Of a stretch of DNA of 64,000 bases, positions 18,550 to 28,460 are shown in pieces. Source of the stretch: Mycobacterium sp. DL (GTDB lineage Bacteria > Actinomycetota > Actinomycetes > Mycobacteriales > Mycobacteriaceae). Under the pieces are notes generated by a model. The model was not told where the DNA came from. It ran no database searches and worked only from the letters and a program-made list of their open reading frames with translations. How positions within the stretch are numbered: the stretch's first letter is position 1; each line of letters opens with the position of its first letter. The stretch is taken from NCBI RefSeq assembly GCF_039729195.1, contig NZ_CP155796.1, forward strand, positions 3,038,001-3,102,000, given 5' to 3'. The translations under genes were made by a program, and so were the position numbers.

Positions 18550-19185
18550 ATGGCCGAGGCCTCTGGGGATCGACCGGGCGGCGGCGCTGCGACCGGGGAT
18601 CTGGCACCGCAGGACCGGGTGCTGACGGTGCCAAATGCACTGTCGGTCGTCCGTCTTGTGCTGGTACCGGTTTTCCTCTATCTGCTGCTGATCGCCGAAG
18701 CGACGGGGTGGGCCGTCGCGGTGCTGGTGTTCAGTGGGGCCTCCGACTGGGCGGACGGCAAGATCGCCAGGCTGTTCGACAACCAGTCCTCGCGGTTGGG
18801 CGCGCTGCTCGACCCCGCAGTCGACCGGATCTACATGGTCGTCGTACCGGTCGCGATGGCTGCCGCGGGTGTGCTTCCGTGGTGGATCGTCGGGCTGCTC
18901 CTCGGACGCGACCTGGTGCTCGCGGCGACACTGCCGCTGCTGCGCACTCGCGGGCTGACGGCGCTTCCCGTCACCTACATCGGTAAGGCGGCGACGTTCG
19001 CGCTGATGTCCGGCCTCCCGCTGGTTCTGCTGGGGCAGTACGACGCCATGTGGGCACGGATCGTGCTGGCGATCGGCTGGGGCTTTCTGATCTGGGGTCT
19101 GGCCATGTACCTGTGGTCCGCGATCCTCTATCTGGTCCAGGTGGGAATGGTGATGCGCACGATGGAGCGAATGCGGCACCCGTGA
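18550..19185 (+). CDS. pgsA2: CDP-alcohol phosphatidyltransferase PgsA2
   Basis: A 211-residue integral membrane enzyme. The CDP-alcohol phosphotransferase signature D(x)2DG(x)2AR(x)8-9G(x)3D(x)3D is complete in [10 protein letters not shown] followed by [13 protein letters not shown] (about residues 76-103), with hydrophobic helices on both sides. Position 9 bases after secA2 matches Rv1822 (pgsA2). Enzymes of this family displace CMP from CDP-diacylglycerol with an alcohol or phosphate acceptor; the acceptor used by PgsA2 is not settled, and phosphatidylglycerophosphate synthesis in mycobacteria is attributed mainly to PgsA3. It overlaps the next gene by four bases (GTGA), so translation is coupled. 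Confidence 0.9.
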   Translation: MAEASGDRPGGGAATGDLAPQDRVLTVPNALSVVRLVLVPVFLYLLLIAEATGWAVAVLVFSGASDWADGKIARLFDNQSSRLGALLDPAVDRIYMVVVPVAMAAAGVLPWWIVGLLLGRDLVLAATLPLLRTRGLTALPVTYIGKAATFALMSGLPLVLLGQYDAMWARIVLAIGWGFLIWGLAMYLWSAILYLVQVGMVMRTMERMRHP

Positions 19186-20081
19186 GCACCTTGGGGGGGT
19201 ACGACAACACGACCGGACGCAACGCCCACGAAGCGGGCCGTCCGACGCTGATCCCGGTGCCGTCACTTCTGCGGTCACTGCTGTCCGACCACCTCGATCC
19301 CGGCTACGCCGCCGCGGCGGCGGCGAAGGCGAGCCGACCGCGGAACAAGCCCACCGAGCGGATGTGGCAGCTGACGGCCGCGGTGGTCGTGGCCGGTGTG
19401 TTCACTCTCGCCTGGTCGCAAGCCCAGGCCACCGCGCCGGGGGAGCGCGAATCCCAGCAGGTGCTGGCGGCCAATGTGCGCTCGGCCGAGGCGGCCACCG
19501 ATCAGATCGCCGATCGCAGGGACCGGGTCGCCGCCGAGGTGAACACCGAACGGCGCAGCCGGCTCGACGGTGACATCACCGGACGGCAACTGCTCGACGA
19601 CCTCGACGAGGCGAACTCAGCGGCGGCGGCGGTGCCGGTGATCGGTCCGGGTCTGACCATCACCGTCACCGACCCGGGCATCACACCCGACCTCACCGAC
19701 GTCTCGACGCCGCGTGTGGAGGGCAGCAGGCAGGTGATCCTCGACCGTGATCTGCAACTGGTCGTCAACTCGTTGTGGGTCAGTGGCGCCGAAGCCATCT
19801 CGGTGGGCGGGGTGCGAATCGGCCCGAACGTGACCATCCGGCAGGCCGGCGGCGGCGTCCTGGTGGACAATCAGCCGATCACCAGCCCCTATGTCATCCT
19901 CGCTGTGGGACCGCCCCGCGCGATGCAGGATGCCTTCACCAGAAGCGCAGGCCTGCGGCGCCTGCGGCTTCTGGAGACGTCCTACGGTGTCGGGGTGGCC
20001 GTCGCAGGCGGTGACGGGCTGGCACTTCCGGCGGGGTCGGTCCGAGAAGTCAACTTCGCCGACCCGGGTGGGCCCAATTGA
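19182..20081 (+). CDS. DUF881 membrane protein (Rv1823-like)
   Basis: A 299-residue single-pass protein: about 65 cytoplasmic residues, one membrane helix near residues 66-85 ([19 protein letters not shown]) and an extracytoplasmic part with a coiled-coil-like stretch (about 95-140) followed by the DUF881 domain ([10 protein letters not shown], then [17 protein letters not shown]). The GTG at 19182 overlaps the pgsA2 stop; a frame open from 19050 lies within pgsA2 and is not used. With the next two genes it forms DUF881 - small basic protein - DUF881, an arrangement found near division and cell-wall genes in Gram-positive bacteria. Function is unknown; a role at the septum or in envelope assembly is an inference from that context. 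Confidence 0.85.
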   Translation: MSTLGGYDNTTGRNAHEAGRPTLIPVPSLLRSLLSDHLDPGYAAAAAAKASRPRNKPTERMWQLTAAVVVAGVFTLAWSQAQATAPGERESQQVLAANVRSAEAATDQIADRRDRVAAEVNTERRSRLDGDITGRQLLDDLDEANSAAAAVPVIGPGLTITVTDPGITPDLTDVSTPRVEGSRQVILDRDLQLVVNSLWVSGAEAISVGGVRIGPNVTIRQAGGGVLVDNQPITSPYVILAVGPPRAMQDAFTRSAGLRRLRLLETSYGVGVAVAGGDGLALPAGSVREVNFADPGGPN

Positions 20082-20410
20082 TCGGAATCGTCGCGCTTGT
20101 GGTCGGCATCGTGCTCGGTGTCGTCTTCCACCCCAGCGTCCCCGAGGTCGTCCAGCCCTACCTGCCGATCGCGGTCGTCGCCGCGCTCGACGCGGTGTTC
20201 GGCGGTCTTCGCGCGTACCTGGAGCACATCTTCGACTCCAAGGTCTTTGTCATCTCGTTCGTCTTCAACGTTCTGGTCGCCGCGCTGATCGTGTACGTCG
20301 GAGACCAGTTGGGCGTCGGTACCCAGCTCTCGACGGCGATCATCGTCGTCCTCGGCATCCGGATATTCGGCAACGCTGCGGCTCTGCGGCGCAGGCTCTT
20401 CGGGGCGTGA
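20078..20410 (+). CDS. DUF1290 small basic membrane protein (Rv1824-like)
   Basis: A 110-residue hydrophobic protein with three helices ([36 protein letters not shown] and [19 protein letters not shown]) and a C-terminal [14 protein letters not shown], which is the small basic protein (Sbp, DUF1290) pattern. The TTG start at 20078 overlaps the preceding stop by four bases (TTGA), and the next gene starts inside its own stop, so the three are translationally coupled. Function is unknown; the gene pair context suggests a complex of this protein with the two DUF881 proteins in the inner membrane. Confidence 0.85.
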   Translation: MIGIVALVVGIVLGVVFHPSVPEVVQPYLPIAVVAALDAVFGGLRAYLEHIFDSKVFVISFVFNVLVAALIVYVGDQLGVGTQLSTAIIVVLGIRIFGNAAALRRRLFGA

Positions 20411-21219
20411 CGATGACAGACCACCCGCCGCAGCACGCCGCGCAGTCACATCACGGGCGCCACGAAATGCCGCCGGAACGGGCCACTCCCGAGCGCACAG
20501 ACGCGGTGCCCCGCAGTCGGTCGCAGGTCGTCTTCGGGGTGCTGGCAGTGCTGCTCTGCCTGCTGTTGGGCGTGGCGATCGCCACCCAGGTGCGCCAGAC
20601 CGGCTCGGGAGATTCGCTGGAGACGGCGCGGCCCGCCGACCTGCTGGTGCTGTTGGACTCACTGCAACAGCGGGAGGCCGCACTCAACACCGAGGTCGCC
20701 GAACTCCAGCGGACCCTGAGCCAGCTCCAGGCCTCGGGCAGCGACGACCAGGCGGCGATCGAGAATGCCAGGGCTCGGCTGGCGGCGCTGTCGATACTGA
20801 TCGGCAGCGTGCCGGCGACCGGCCCCGGTGTGACGCTGACCATCCAGGACCCCGCGCAGGGGGTCGCCGCGGAGACGGTGCTCGATGTGATCAACGAGCT
20901 GAGGGCGGCCGGTGCCGAGGCGATGGAGATCCGCGGAGGACGCACCGACGAGCCGGTTTCGGTGCGCGTCGGGGTCGACACCTGGGTGGTGGGGAGCCCC
21001 GGCGGCCTAGTGGCCGACTCCACGACGTTGAGCCCTCCGTATTCGGTTCTCGCGATTGGGGATCCGCCCACGCTGGCCGCGGCGATGAATATTCCGGGCG
21101 GGGCGATGGACAGCATCGAACGCGTCGGCGGCAGCATGGTGATACAACAGTCCGACCGGGTCGACATCACCGCCTTGCGGCAACCGAAACCCCGCCAATA
21201 CGCTCAGCCCGTCAAATGA
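20407..21219 (+). CDS. DUF881 membrane protein (Rv1825-like)
   Basis: A 270-residue single-pass protein related to the DUF881 gene two genes upstream. A hydrophilic N-terminal part is followed by a membrane helix (VVFGVLAVLLCLLLGVAIAT, about residues 42-61), a coiled-coil-like segment (LDSLQQREAALNTEVAELQ) and the DUF881 domain (ATGPGVTLTIQDP, VLDVINELRAAGAEAMEI, LAIGDPPTLAAAMNIPGG). The C-terminal ALRQPKPRQYAQPVK is a good match to the end of Rv1825 as recalled. GTG at 20407 overlaps the upstream stop; ATG at 20413 is the alternative start. The frame continues upstream inside the preceding gene and is not used. It ends 19 bases before gcvH. Confidence 0.87.
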   Translation: MTMTDHPPQHAAQSHHGRHEMPPERATPERTDAVPRSRSQVVFGVLAVLLCLLLGVAIATQVRQTGSGDSLETARPADLLVLLDSLQQREAALNTEVAELQRTLSQLQASGSDDQAAIENARARLAALSILIGSVPATGPGVTLTIQDPAQGVAAETVLDVINELRAAGAEAMEIRGGRTDEPVSVRVGVDTWVVGSPGGLVADSTTLSPPYSVLAIGDPPTLAAAMNIPGGAMDSIERVGGSMVIQQSDRVDITALRQPKPRQYAQPVK

Positions 21220-21238
21220 CCAGAGATAGAGGAGCGCC

Positions 21239-21634
21239 GTGAGCGATATTCCCGCCGAGCTGTCTTACACAGCGGACCACGAATGGGTGCAGCGGACCGG
21301 CGATGACACCGTCCGGGTCGGTATCACCGACTTCGCGCAATCCGCGCTGGGAGACGTGGTGTTCGTCCAACTCCCCGATGTCGGAGCGGACCTGAAGGCC
21401 GGGGACTCCTTCGGCGAGGTGGAGTCGACAAAATCCGTGTCTGACCTCTACGCGCCCGTCTCGGCGAAAGTCGTTGCGGTGAACGGGGATCTGGAGGGAG
21501 ACCCGCAGCTGGTCAACTCCGACCCCTACGGTGCGGGATGGTTGGTCGAATTGCAGCTCGACGCAGGTTCGCTGGAGGAAGGGCTGGGCGAACTGCTCGA
21601 CGCGGAGGGCTACCGCGACCACGTGACGGACTGA
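21239..21634 (+). CDS. gcvH: Glycine cleavage system H protein
   Basis: A 131-residue lipoyl carrier. The lipoylation motif ESTKSVSDLYAP has the acceptor Lys65, and the flanking DFAQSALGDVVFVQLP and GAGWLVELQL are standard for GcvH. The protein shuttles the aminomethyl group from the P protein (GcvB, 3.6 kb downstream) to the T protein and dihydrolipoamide back to the L protein; gcvT is not in the window. The GTG start at 21239 has AGAGGAG just upstream. It is separated from the other gcv gene by garA and three conserved genes, the same split arrangement as Rv1826-Rv1832. Confidence 0.95.
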   Translation: MSDIPAELSYTADHEWVQRTGDDTVRVGITDFAQSALGDVVFVQLPDVGADLKAGDSFGEVESTKSVSDLYAPVSAKVVAVNGDLEGDPQLVNSDPYGAGWLVELQLDAGSLEEGLGELLDAEGYRDHVTD

Positions 21635-21787
21635 GGTGTTGTTAGGGTCGTGCAGGCCGGATCGCAACGCGCGGATCCGGCAGTGGTGGACACAACTGTG
21701 TCCACTGCGCGGTACGGTCGATACCAGCGGCGCGACGGCTGGGGATCCGGCCGGGATATCGCCACAGCAGCCAGTGAGGAGCAGCGG

Positions 21788-22255
21788 GTGACGGACAAGG
21801 ACTTCAACTCTGGGGCTGACTCGGACGAGGTCACCGTGGAGACCACATCGGTGTTCCGCGCCGACTTCCTCAACGAGTTGGACGCTCCGCCCGCTGCAGG
21901 CGGTGAGAGCGCGGTGTCCGGTGTCGAGGGACTGCCGGTCGGGTCGGCACTCCTGGTCGTCAAGCGGGGGCCGAACGCGGGGTCACGATTCCTGCTCGAC
22001 CAGCCCACCACGTCGGCCGGTCGCCATCCGGACAGCGACATCTTCCTCGACGACGTGACAGTGAGCCGGCGCCACGCCGAGTTCCGGCTCGAGAGCGGCG
22101 AGTTCCAGGTCGTCGACGTGGGCAGCCTCAACGGCACGTATGTCAATCGGGAGCCGGTCGATTCCGCGGTTCTCGCCAACGGCGACGAGGTCCAGATCGG
22201 CAAGTTCCGCCTCGTGTTCCTGACGGGTCCGAAGGATGACGGCGCGGCAGGCTGA
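21788..22255 (+). CDS. garA: FHA-domain regulator GarA
   Basis: A 155-residue FHA protein. The N-terminal tail contains the kinase target EVTVETTSVF (Thr19 and Thr20 here; PknG and PknB act on this tail in M. tuberculosis), and the FHA domain shows SAGRHPDSD, VTVSRRHAEF and VGSLNGTYVN. Unphosphorylated GarA binds and inhibits 2-oxoglutarate dehydrogenase and NAD-glutamate dehydrogenase and activates glutamate synthase; phosphorylation of the tail folds it onto the FHA domain and switches this off. The GTG at 21788 gives MTDKDFNSGADS; the frame open to 21650 would add 46 residues not seen in the family. Location after gcvH matches Rv1827. Confidence 0.94.
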   Translation: MTDKDFNSGADSDEVTVETTSVFRADFLNELDAPPAAGGESAVSGVEGLPVGSALLVVKRGPNAGSRFLLDQPTTSAGRHPDSDIFLDDVTVSRRHAEFRLESGEFQVVDVGSLNGTYVNREPVDSAVLANGDEVQIGKFRLVFLTGPKDDGAAG

Positions 22256-22297
22256 GCGACGCCCACCACCCGACACCACGAGCGGCGCTGACGCCAG

Positions 22298-23044
22298 ATG
22301 ACCCAACCCGACGCACCCAGGCTCAGTGGGATGTCGATCGGGGTCGTGCTCGATCTTCTCCGCGGCGATTTCCCCGACGTGACGATCTCGAAGATCCGTT
22401 TCCTCGAGGCAGAAGGACTGGTCACCCCGGAACGCACCGCATCCGGGTACCGGCGGTTCACCGCATACGACTGCGCGCGCCTGCGGTTCATCCTCACCGC
22501 GCAGCGGGACCAGTACCTGCCGCTGAAAGTCATCAAGGCCCAACTCGACGCGCAACCCGACGGCGAGATCCCCGAGACCGGGTCGCCGTACAGCGCGCCG
22601 CGCCTGGTGACGGTCAGCCAGAGTCAGAGCGACCCCGCTAGGCGGTCGGCCGCCCGGACGCAGGTGCGTCTGACCCGGGAGGACCTGGTCGACCGTTCGG
22701 GTGTCGACGACGAACTGCTGACGTCGTTGCTCAAGGCAGGCGTCATCACCCCGATCTTCAAGGGCGGCAGCACAGTCCTCTTCGACGAGCACTCCGTCGT
22801 CATCGCGCAATGTGCCCGGGCGCTGGCCGACTACGGCGTGGAACCGCGTCACCTGCGCGCGTTCCGCTCGGCGGCCGACCGGCAATCCGATCTCATCGCC
22901 CAGATCGCCGGTCCGGTGGTCAAGGCCGGCAAAGCCGGAGCGCGCGACCGCGCCGACGATCTGGCCCGCGAGGTGGCCGCGCTGGCGATCACGCTGCACA
23001 CATCGTTGATCAAGTCGGCCGTACGCGACGTACTGGATCGCTGA
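22298..23044 (+). CDS. MerR-family regulator (Rv1828-like)
   Basis: A 248-residue transcriptional regulator. The winged-helix part reads [20 protein letters not shown] and [18 protein letters not shown], the typical MerR pattern with the basic wing, and a long helical C-terminus replaces the short metal-binding loop of classical MerR proteins, so the inducer is unlikely to be a metal. The recalled Rv1828 sequence shares nearly all of the helix-turn-helix part. Its targets are unknown; with Rv1830-like it brackets the nuclease gene. It begins 42 bases after garA and may be expressed with it. Confidence 0.9.
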   Translation: MTQPDAPRLSGMSIGVVLDLLRGDFPDVTISKIRFLEAEGLVTPERTASGYRRFTAYDCARLRFILTAQRDQYLPLKVIKAQLDAQPDGEIPETGSPYSAPRLVTVSQSQSDPARRSAARTQVRLTREDLVDRSGVDDELLTSLLKAGVITPIFKGGSTVLFDEHSVVIAQCARALADYGVEPRHLRAFRSAADRQSDLIAQIAGPVVKAGKAGARDRADDLAREVAALAITLHTSLIKSAVRDVLDR

Positions 23045-23151
23045 GGACTAGACTCGCCGTGACGGGTTTTCGACGAATATTCGTGGCATTCGGGCATTTC
23101 CCAGGCCCTGGATGGAACTGAGCAGCACACCGGTGCGGAGGGCAGGCACAG

Positions 23152-23646
23152 ATGGGTGAGGTTCGTGTGATCGGCATTCGAGTTGAGCAGCCCCAGAACC
23201 AGCCCGTCCTGCTACTGAGAGAGTCCAACGGCGATCGCTACCTGCCGATCTGGATCGGTCAGTCGGAAGCCGCCGCGATCGCACTGGAGCAGCAGGGTGT
23301 CGAACCGACACGTCCGCTGACCCACGACCTGATCCGAGATCTCATTGCCGCACTGGGCCATTCGCTCAAAGAGGTGCGCATCGTCGATCTGCAGGAGGGC
23401 ACCTTCTACGCGGACCTGATCTTCGATCGCGACATCAAGGTCTCCGCCCGCCCGTCGGACTCGGTCGCCATCGCGCTGCGGGTGGGTGTGCCCATCTATG
23501 TGGAGGAAGCGGTCCTCGCCGAGGCGGGACTGCTCATCCCTGACGAGAACGACGACGAATCGACCGGCGCCCTGCGGGAGGACGAGGTCGAGAAGTTCAA
23601 GGAGTTCCTCGACAGCGTGTCGCCCGACGATTTCAAAGCCACCTGA
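23152..23646 (+). CDS. Bifunctional nuclease family protein (DUF151; Rv1829-like)
   Basis: A 164-residue protein of the bifunctional nuclease (DUF151) family, recognised from RYLPIWIGQSEAAAIALEQQ, THDLIRDLIAALG and SDSVAIALRVGVPIYV. Homologs are reported to have RNase and DNase activity, although the family is also described as a structural domain without a known role in bacteria. The ATG at 23152 follows GGCACAG with no strong ribosome-binding site. The C-terminus is acidic (DENDDESTGALREDEVEKF). It lies between the two MerR-like genes, the same order as Rv1828-Rv1830. Confidence 0.88.
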   Translation: MGEVRVIGIRVEQPQNQPVLLLRESNGDRYLPIWIGQSEAAAIALEQQGVEPTRPLTHDLIRDLIAALGHSLKEVRIVDLQEGTFYADLIFDRDIKVSARPSDSVAIALRVGVPIYVEEAVLAEAGLLIPDENDDESTGALREDEVEKFKEFLDSVSPDDFKAT

Positions 23647-23868
23647 GCGCACCGTCGGTGACCGGCTTGGTCACGAGTGCGTCTCGTCAGGTTCGACACG
23701 CGGGGCGCGTTTCTCCCGACACGGAATCGGGCAGCCATACTTGGTCGCGACGGGCAGTCACGGCAGGCCCTCAAGCGTATGCTCGACACAAGTTCGGGCT
23801 GGGGCGAACGTGCGCCACGCAGGTCATGACGCGGTTCGATGGCGATTGAAGGCGAAGGGATTCGACAA

Positions 23869-24492
23869 GTGGGAGACACGCCACGCCAGGAGGAACTGGA
23901 CCTGACCAACGGCGCTCCGCAGGAGGACGGTTCTCCCAAAGTGGCCACCGAGCCCGTTCAGGGCGGACTGTTCCCCGACAATTCGGTGCCCGACGAACTC
24001 GTCGGTTACCGCGGGCCCAGCGCCTGCCAGATCGCCGGGATCACCTACCGCCAGCTGGACTACTGGGCGCGCACCTCGCTCGTGGTGCCCTCGATCCGGG
24101 GTGCCGCGGGGTCGGGCAGTCAGCGGCTGTATTCGTTCAAGGACATCCTGGTCCTCAAGATCGTCAAGCGTCTGCTGGACACCGGCATCTCGTTGCACAA
24201 CATCCGCGTCGCGGTGGATCACCTGCGTCAGCGCGGCGTTCAGGATCTGGCGAACATCACCCTGTTCTCCGACGGCACCACGGTGTACGAGTGCACGTCG
24301 GCCGAGGAAGTCGTCGACCTGCTGCAGGGCGGGCAGGGCGTGTTCGGGATCGCGGTGTCGGGTGCGATGCGGGAACTCACCGGCGCGATCGCCGATTTCC
24401 CCGGGGAGCGCGCCGACGGTGGCGAGTCGATCCCGGCGCCCGAGGACGAACTGGCTTCGCGCCGCAAGCACCGCGACCGTAAAACCGGCTGA
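23869..24492 (+). CDS. MerR-like regulator (Rv1830-like)
   Basis: A 207-residue regulator with a winged helix-turn-helix: GPSACQIAGITYRQLDYWAR followed by GSQRLYSFKDILVLKIVKRL, then a helical region SLHNIRVAVDHLRQRG. The Tyr/Trp-rich recognition helix and position suit the Rv1830 regulator, which has been linked to control of cell division genes. GTG at 23869 has GAAGGG upstream; ATG at 23839 is an alternative that adds ten residues. The 222 bases between the nuclease stop and this start hold no gene; a promoter is likely there but I could not place one. The stop is 334 bases before gcvB, and most of that gap is the glycine riboswitch. Confidence 0.88.
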   Translation: MGDTPRQEELDLTNGAPQEDGSPKVATEPVQGGLFPDNSVPDELVGYRGPSACQIAGITYRQLDYWARTSLVVPSIRGAAGSGSQRLYSFKDILVLKIVKRLLDTGISLHNIRVAVDHLRQRGVQDLANITLFSDGTTVYECTSAEEVVDLLQGGQGVFGIAVSGAMRELTGAIADFPGERADGGESIPAPEDELASRRKHRDRKTG

Positions 24493-24555
24493 TCACCGAC
24501 GCTGATCGGCGGATGGACCCCGGTCACCGGTAGACTCGGTCGCGCATCGCCCTCA

Positions 24556-24772
24556 CGCGGGAGAGTTCCGTGGTCGCCAGCCACGGACGCCGAAGGAGCA
24601 ACACCTCTCCGTCAACCTCTCAGGCACCCAGGACCGCGCGAGACCCCGATGCCTCTGGAAAGCGGTGCGCTCGCGCACCCGCCCATGGGGAAAGGCTCCG
24701 GCGGCTGGTCGCTCAGTCGGTGCGGCCGAATCTCTCAGGCGCCCGGTTCGGGTCGACGACAGAGGGGGAGGA
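24556..24772 (+). ncRNA. Tandem glycine riboswitch upstream of gcvB
   Basis: Two successive glycine aptamers are readable. The first has GGGAGAG, GCCGAAGGAGCAA and CCTCTCAGGCAC; the second has CTCTGGAAAG, GGGGAAAGGC, AATCTCTCAGGCGCC and the closing GACAGAGGGGGAG. These are the conserved blocks of the gcvT-type RNA, in which the tandem aptamers usually turn on the glycine cleavage genes when glycine is high. The element ends about 55 bases before the gcvB start, leaving room for an expression platform. It also explains why open reading frames that start inside this region (for example 24665) are not real. Because tesA begins 19 bases after gcvB, the riboswitch may influence tesA as well. Confidence 0.93.
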
Positions 24773-24826
24773 GCCGGTTCGCATGCGCTCCTCGCGCCCG
24801 CGGCAATCGTCGGGAGATGTCTGTCA

Positions 24827-27703
24827 GTGTCAGATTCCAGGTCCGATTCCAGCCCTGATTCAACCTCCGAGCTCCGCTTCGTCGACCGCCACATCGGTCC
24901 GGATGCGCAGGCCGTCGCGACGCTGCTGAGCACGATCGGCGTCCAATCGCTCGACGAGCTGGCCGCAAGGGCCGTACCCGCCGCGATCTTCGACCCGGTC
25001 GGCGCCGACGGAATCGCGCCCGGGCTGCAGAACCTGCCACCGGCAGCCACCGAGACCGAGGCGCTGGCCGAGTTGCGCGCTCTGGCCGACTCGAACACCG
25101 TCGCCGTGTCGATGATCGGGCAGGGATACTTCGACACCCTCACCCCGCCTGTGTTGCGGCGCAACATCCTCGAGAACCCCGCCTGGTACACCGCCTACAC
25201 GCCGTACCAGCCCGAGATCAGCCAGGGCCGCCTCGAGGCGCTGCTGAACTTCCAGACGATGGTCACCGACCTGACCGGCCTGGAGGTCGCCAACGCCTCG
25301 ATGCTCGACGAGGGCACCGCCGCGGCGGAGGCGATGACGCTGATGCAACGCGCGGTGCGTGGATCGAGCAATCGTCTGGCGGTGGACAGCGACGTGTATG
25401 CGCAGACCGCCGCGGTGCTGGCGACCCGCGCGGAACCCCTGGGGATCGACATCGTGACCGCCGATCTGCGTGACGGCCTACCCGACGGCGAGTTCTTCGG
25501 CGTGATCGTCCAGTTGCCCGGCGCCGGCGGAGGCGTTCACGACTGGAGCGCGTTGGTCTCCCAGGCCCACGAACGCGGCGCGCTCGTGGCTGTCGGCGCT
25601 GACCTGTTGGCGTGTGCGATGGTCGCCCCACCCGGCGAGATCGATGCCGACATCGCCTTCGGAACCACCCAGCGGTTCGGTGTGCCAATGGGATTCGGCG
25701 GTCCGCACGCGGGATACCTGGCTGTCCACTCCAAGCACGCCCGGCAGCTGCCGGGACGCCTGGTCGGTGTGTCGAAGGACGCCGACGGATCGTCCGCCTA
25801 CCGGCTGGCACTGCAGACCCGCGAACAGCACATCCGGCGTGACAAAGCCACCAGCAACATCTGCACGGCGCAGGTGCTGTTGGCCGTGATGGCCGCGATG
25901 TATGCGAGCTACCACGGCGCCGAAGGGTTGACCGCCATCGCCAGGCGGGTCCACGGGAACGCCCGCTCGCTCGCGGCCGGCCTGCTCGCCGGCGACATCG
26001 AGGTGGTGCACGACGCGTTCTTCGACACCGTGCTGGCCCGGGTGCCCGGACGCGCCCGCGGGATCCAGGCGGCGGCCAAGGAGCGGGGCATCAACATCTG
26101 GCTGGTCGACGACGACCACGTCTCGGTGACGTGCGACGAGGCCACCACCGACGCCCACGTCGCGGCCGTTCTGGAGGCGTTCTCCGCGGCCGGCGCCGAT
26201 GCTGCCGATTTTTCCGGGCCCGACATCGCGACCAGGACCTCGGCGTTTCTGACCCATCCCGCGTTCACCAGGTACCGCACCGAGACCGAGATGATGCGGT
26301 ACCTGCGTTCTCTTGCCGACAAGGACATCGCGCTGGACCGCAGCATGATCCCGCTCGGCTCCTGCACGATGAAGCTCAACGCCGCAGCGGAGATGGAACC
26401 CATCACGTGGCCGGAGTTCGCCAGACAACATCCCTTCGCCCCCGCGTCGGACACTCCCGGACTGCGGCGGTTGATCGCCGATCTGCAGGCCTGGCTCACC
26501 GGCATCACCGGCTACGACGAGATATCGCTGCAGCCCAACGCCGGGTCTCAGGGGGAGTACGCGGGGCTGCTGGCGATCCAGGCCTACCACGCGGGGCGCG
26601 GTGACATGGGACGCGACGTGTGCCTGATCCCGTCCAGTGCGCACGGCACCAACGCGGCATCGGCAGCGCTGGTCGGCATGAAGGTCGTCGTGGTCGGCTG
26701 CCGGCCCAACGGCGACGTCGACCTCGACGATCTCCGGGCCAAGGTCACCGAACACGCCGATCGACTGTCGGCGCTGATGATCACCTATCCGTCGACCCAC
26801 GGGGTCTACGAGCACGACGTGGCGGACATCTGTGCGGCGGTGCACGACGCGGGTGGCCAGGTCTACGTCGACGGCGCCAACCTCAACGCGCTGGTCGGCC
26901 TCGCCCGCCCGGGCCGTTTCGGCGGGGACGTCAGCCATCTGAACCTGCACAAGACGTTCTGCATCCCGCACGGCGGTGGTGGACCCGGCGTCGGGCCGGT
27001 TGCGGTCCGCGAACACCTGGCCCCGTACCTGCCCGGGCATCCGCTCGCCGAGGAACTGTCCGACAGGCTCACCGTGTCGGCGGCGCCCTACGGTTCGGCG
27101 TCCATCCTTCCGATCACATGGGCCTACATCCGCATGATGGGAGCCGACGGCCTGCGCGCGGCGTCACTGGTGGCGATCGCTTCGGCCAACTACATCGCCC
27201 GCCGACTCGACGAGTACTACCCGGTGCTGTACACGGGCGAGAACGGCATGGTGGCCCACGAATGCATCCTCGACCTGAGGGGAATCACCAAGGCCACCGG
27301 AGTGACTGTGGACGATGTGGCAAAACGACTGGCGGACTATGGGTTTCACGCGCCGACGATGAGCTTCCCGGTGGCGGGCACCTTGATGGTCGAGCCCACG
27401 GAAAGTGAGTCGTTGGCCGAGGTCGATGCATTCTGCGACGCGATGATCGCGATCAAGGCCGAGATCGACCAGGTCGGTTCGGGGGCCTGGCCGGCCGACG
27501 ACAACCCGCTCCGGGGGGCACCGCACACCGCAGAGTGCCTTCTGGTCGCCGAGTGGAACCACCCCTACACCCGGGAGCAGGCGGCCTACCCTCTCGGTGC
27601 GGCGTTCCGGCCGAAGGTCTGGCCGCCGGTGCGCCGGATCGACGGCGCCTACGGCGACCGCAACCTGGTCTGCTCGTGCCCGCCGGTCGAGGCGTTCGCC
27701 TGA
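24827..27703 (+). CDS. gcvB: Glycine dehydrogenase (P protein)
   Basis: A 958-residue PLP enzyme that decarboxylates glycine and passes the aminomethyl group to lipoyl-GcvH. Lys709 in [16 protein letters not shown] is the PLP lysine, and the two halves (alpha- and beta-like) are fused as in Actinobacteria. The tail ends [15 protein letters not shown] at 24827 ([12 protein letters not shown]) lies just after a GGGAG and after the riboswitch; the frame open further upstream passes through the riboswitch and would add 54 residues not seen in the family. The length and N-terminal [10 protein letters not shown] match Rv1832. It is the last gene of the conserved block; the polyketide locus starts 19 bases after its stop. 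Confidence 0.96.
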   Translation: MSDSRSDSSPDSTSELRFVDRHIGPDAQAVATLLSTIGVQSLDELAARAVPAAIFDPVGADGIAPGLQNLPPAATETEALAELRALADSNTVAVSMIGQGYFDTLTPPVLRRNILENPAWYTAYTPYQPEISQGRLEALLNFQTMVTDLTGLEVANASMLDEGTAAAEAMTLMQRAVRGSSNRLAVDSDVYAQTAAVLATRAEPLGIDIVTADLRDGLPDGEFFGVIVQLPGAGGGVHDWSALVSQAHERGALVAVGADLLACAMVAPPGEIDADIAFGTTQRFGVPMGFGGPHAGYLAVHSKHARQLPGRLVGVSKDADGSSAYRLALQTREQHIRRDKATSNICTAQVLLAVMAAMYASYHGAEGLTAIARRVHGNARSLAAGLLAGDIEVVHDAFFDTVLARVPGRARGIQAAAKERGINIWLVDDDHVSVTCDEATTDAHVAAVLEAFSAAGADAADFSGPDIATRTSAFLTHPAFTRYRTETEMMRYLRSLADKDIALDRSMIPLGSCTMKLNAAAEMEPITWPEFARQHPFAPASDTPGLRRLIADLQAWLTGITGYDEISLQPNAGSQGEYAGLLAIQAYHAGRGDMGRDVCLIPSSAHGTNAASAALVGMKVVVVGCRPNGDVDLDDLRAKVTEHADRLSALMITYPSTHGVYEHDVADICAAVHDAGGQVYVDGANLNALVGLARPGRFGGDVSHLNLHKTFCIPHGGGGPGVGPVAVREHLAPYLPGHPLAEELSDRLTVSAAPYGSASILPITWAYIRMMGADGLRAASLVAIASANYIARRLDEYYPVLYTGENGMVAHECILDLRGITKATGVTVDDVAKRLADYGFHAPTMSFPVAGTLMVEPTESESLAEVDAFCDAMIAIKAEIDQVGSGAWPADDNPLRGAPHTAECLLVAEWNHPYTREQAAYPLGAAFRPKVWPPVRRIDGAYGDRNLVCSCPPVEAFA

Positions 27704-27722
27704 TGGCCGGTACGGTGACCCC

Positions 27723-28460
27723 ATGACAGGAGGGTCTGGGGAAGCTGCCGGCGCCACCCCGAAGCTGTTCATCTTCCCGCACGCCGGCGGGGCGCCGCAG
27801 TACTACGTGCCGTTCGCGAAGACCTTCACCACGGACATCAAACGCACCGCGGTGCAGTACCCGGGGCAGCGCGGCAAGCAGGATTTCGCGTCGTTCACGA
27901 GCCTGCCCGCCCTCGCCGACGAGGTCTGCAAGATGGTCTCGCCGGACAAAGACCACGGCGGCCCGGTGGTGTTCTTCGGGCACAGTATGGGCGGATTGCT
28001 GGCGTTCGAGGTCGCCCGCCGCTTCGAGGAGGCGGGCAATCCGATCGCCGCGCTGTTCGTGTCCGCGTGCGCGGCCCCCGGCCGGGTGGGCTACGAGGAC
28101 GTGCCGGATGACGACGAAGGCCTTCTTGCCGCGGTGAGCACGATGACGGGCGCCAGCCCGGAATTCATGCAGAACCCGGAGTTCGCCGCGGCCATCCTGC
28201 CCACCCTGCGGGGGCTCAAGGCGATCGCCAACTACAACTGCCCTCCCGAGGTGAGGTTGTCGTCGCCGATCCATGCGTTCTACGGCGACGACGACGAGAT
28301 CGCCACCACCGAGAAGGTGATGCCGTGGTCGGAGCGGACCACGGCGGGCTTCTCCGCCCGCGAGTTCAAGGGCCATCACTTCTACCTCAACGATCACCTC
28401 GGTGACCTGGTGCCCGACGTCGAGCAGCGGATCTGGGAGCGCTGCGGCAGCCGGCCCTGA
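27723..28460 (+). CDS. tesA: Type II thioesterase, TesA-like
   Basis: A 245-residue alpha/beta hydrolase. The nucleophile motif is GHSMGG (Ser88), the catalytic histidine is in GHHFYLND (His219), and FPHAGG near the start supplies the oxyanion-hole region, as in type II thioesterases of PKS and NRPS systems. The recalled TesA of M. tuberculosis shares IFPHAGG, AVQYPGQ and FGHSMGG. In DIM synthesis TesA is needed and contacts PpsE, where it is thought to release or edit the chain. It starts 19 bases after gcvB, in the same direction, so it could be read from the gcvB transcript; a 553-base gap separates it from the ligase gene. Confidence 0.9.
   Translation: MTGGSGEAAGATPKLFIFPHAGGAPQYYVPFAKTFTTDIKRTAVQYPGQRGKQDFASFTSLPALADEVCKMVSPDKDHGGPVVFFGHSMGGLLAFEVARRFEEAGNPIAALFVSACAAPGRVGYEDVPDDDEGLLAAVSTMTGASPEFMQNPEFAAAILPTLRGLKAIANYNCPPEVRLSSPIHAFYGDDDEIATTEKVMPWSERTTAGFSAREFKGHHFYLNDHLGDLVPDVEQRIWERCGSRP

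Noticed and set aside
24665..24826. Upstream extension of the gcvB reading frame
   Set aside because: It runs through the second aptamer of the glycine riboswitch; the encoded residues do not resemble the P protein, which starts properly at the GTG at 24827.
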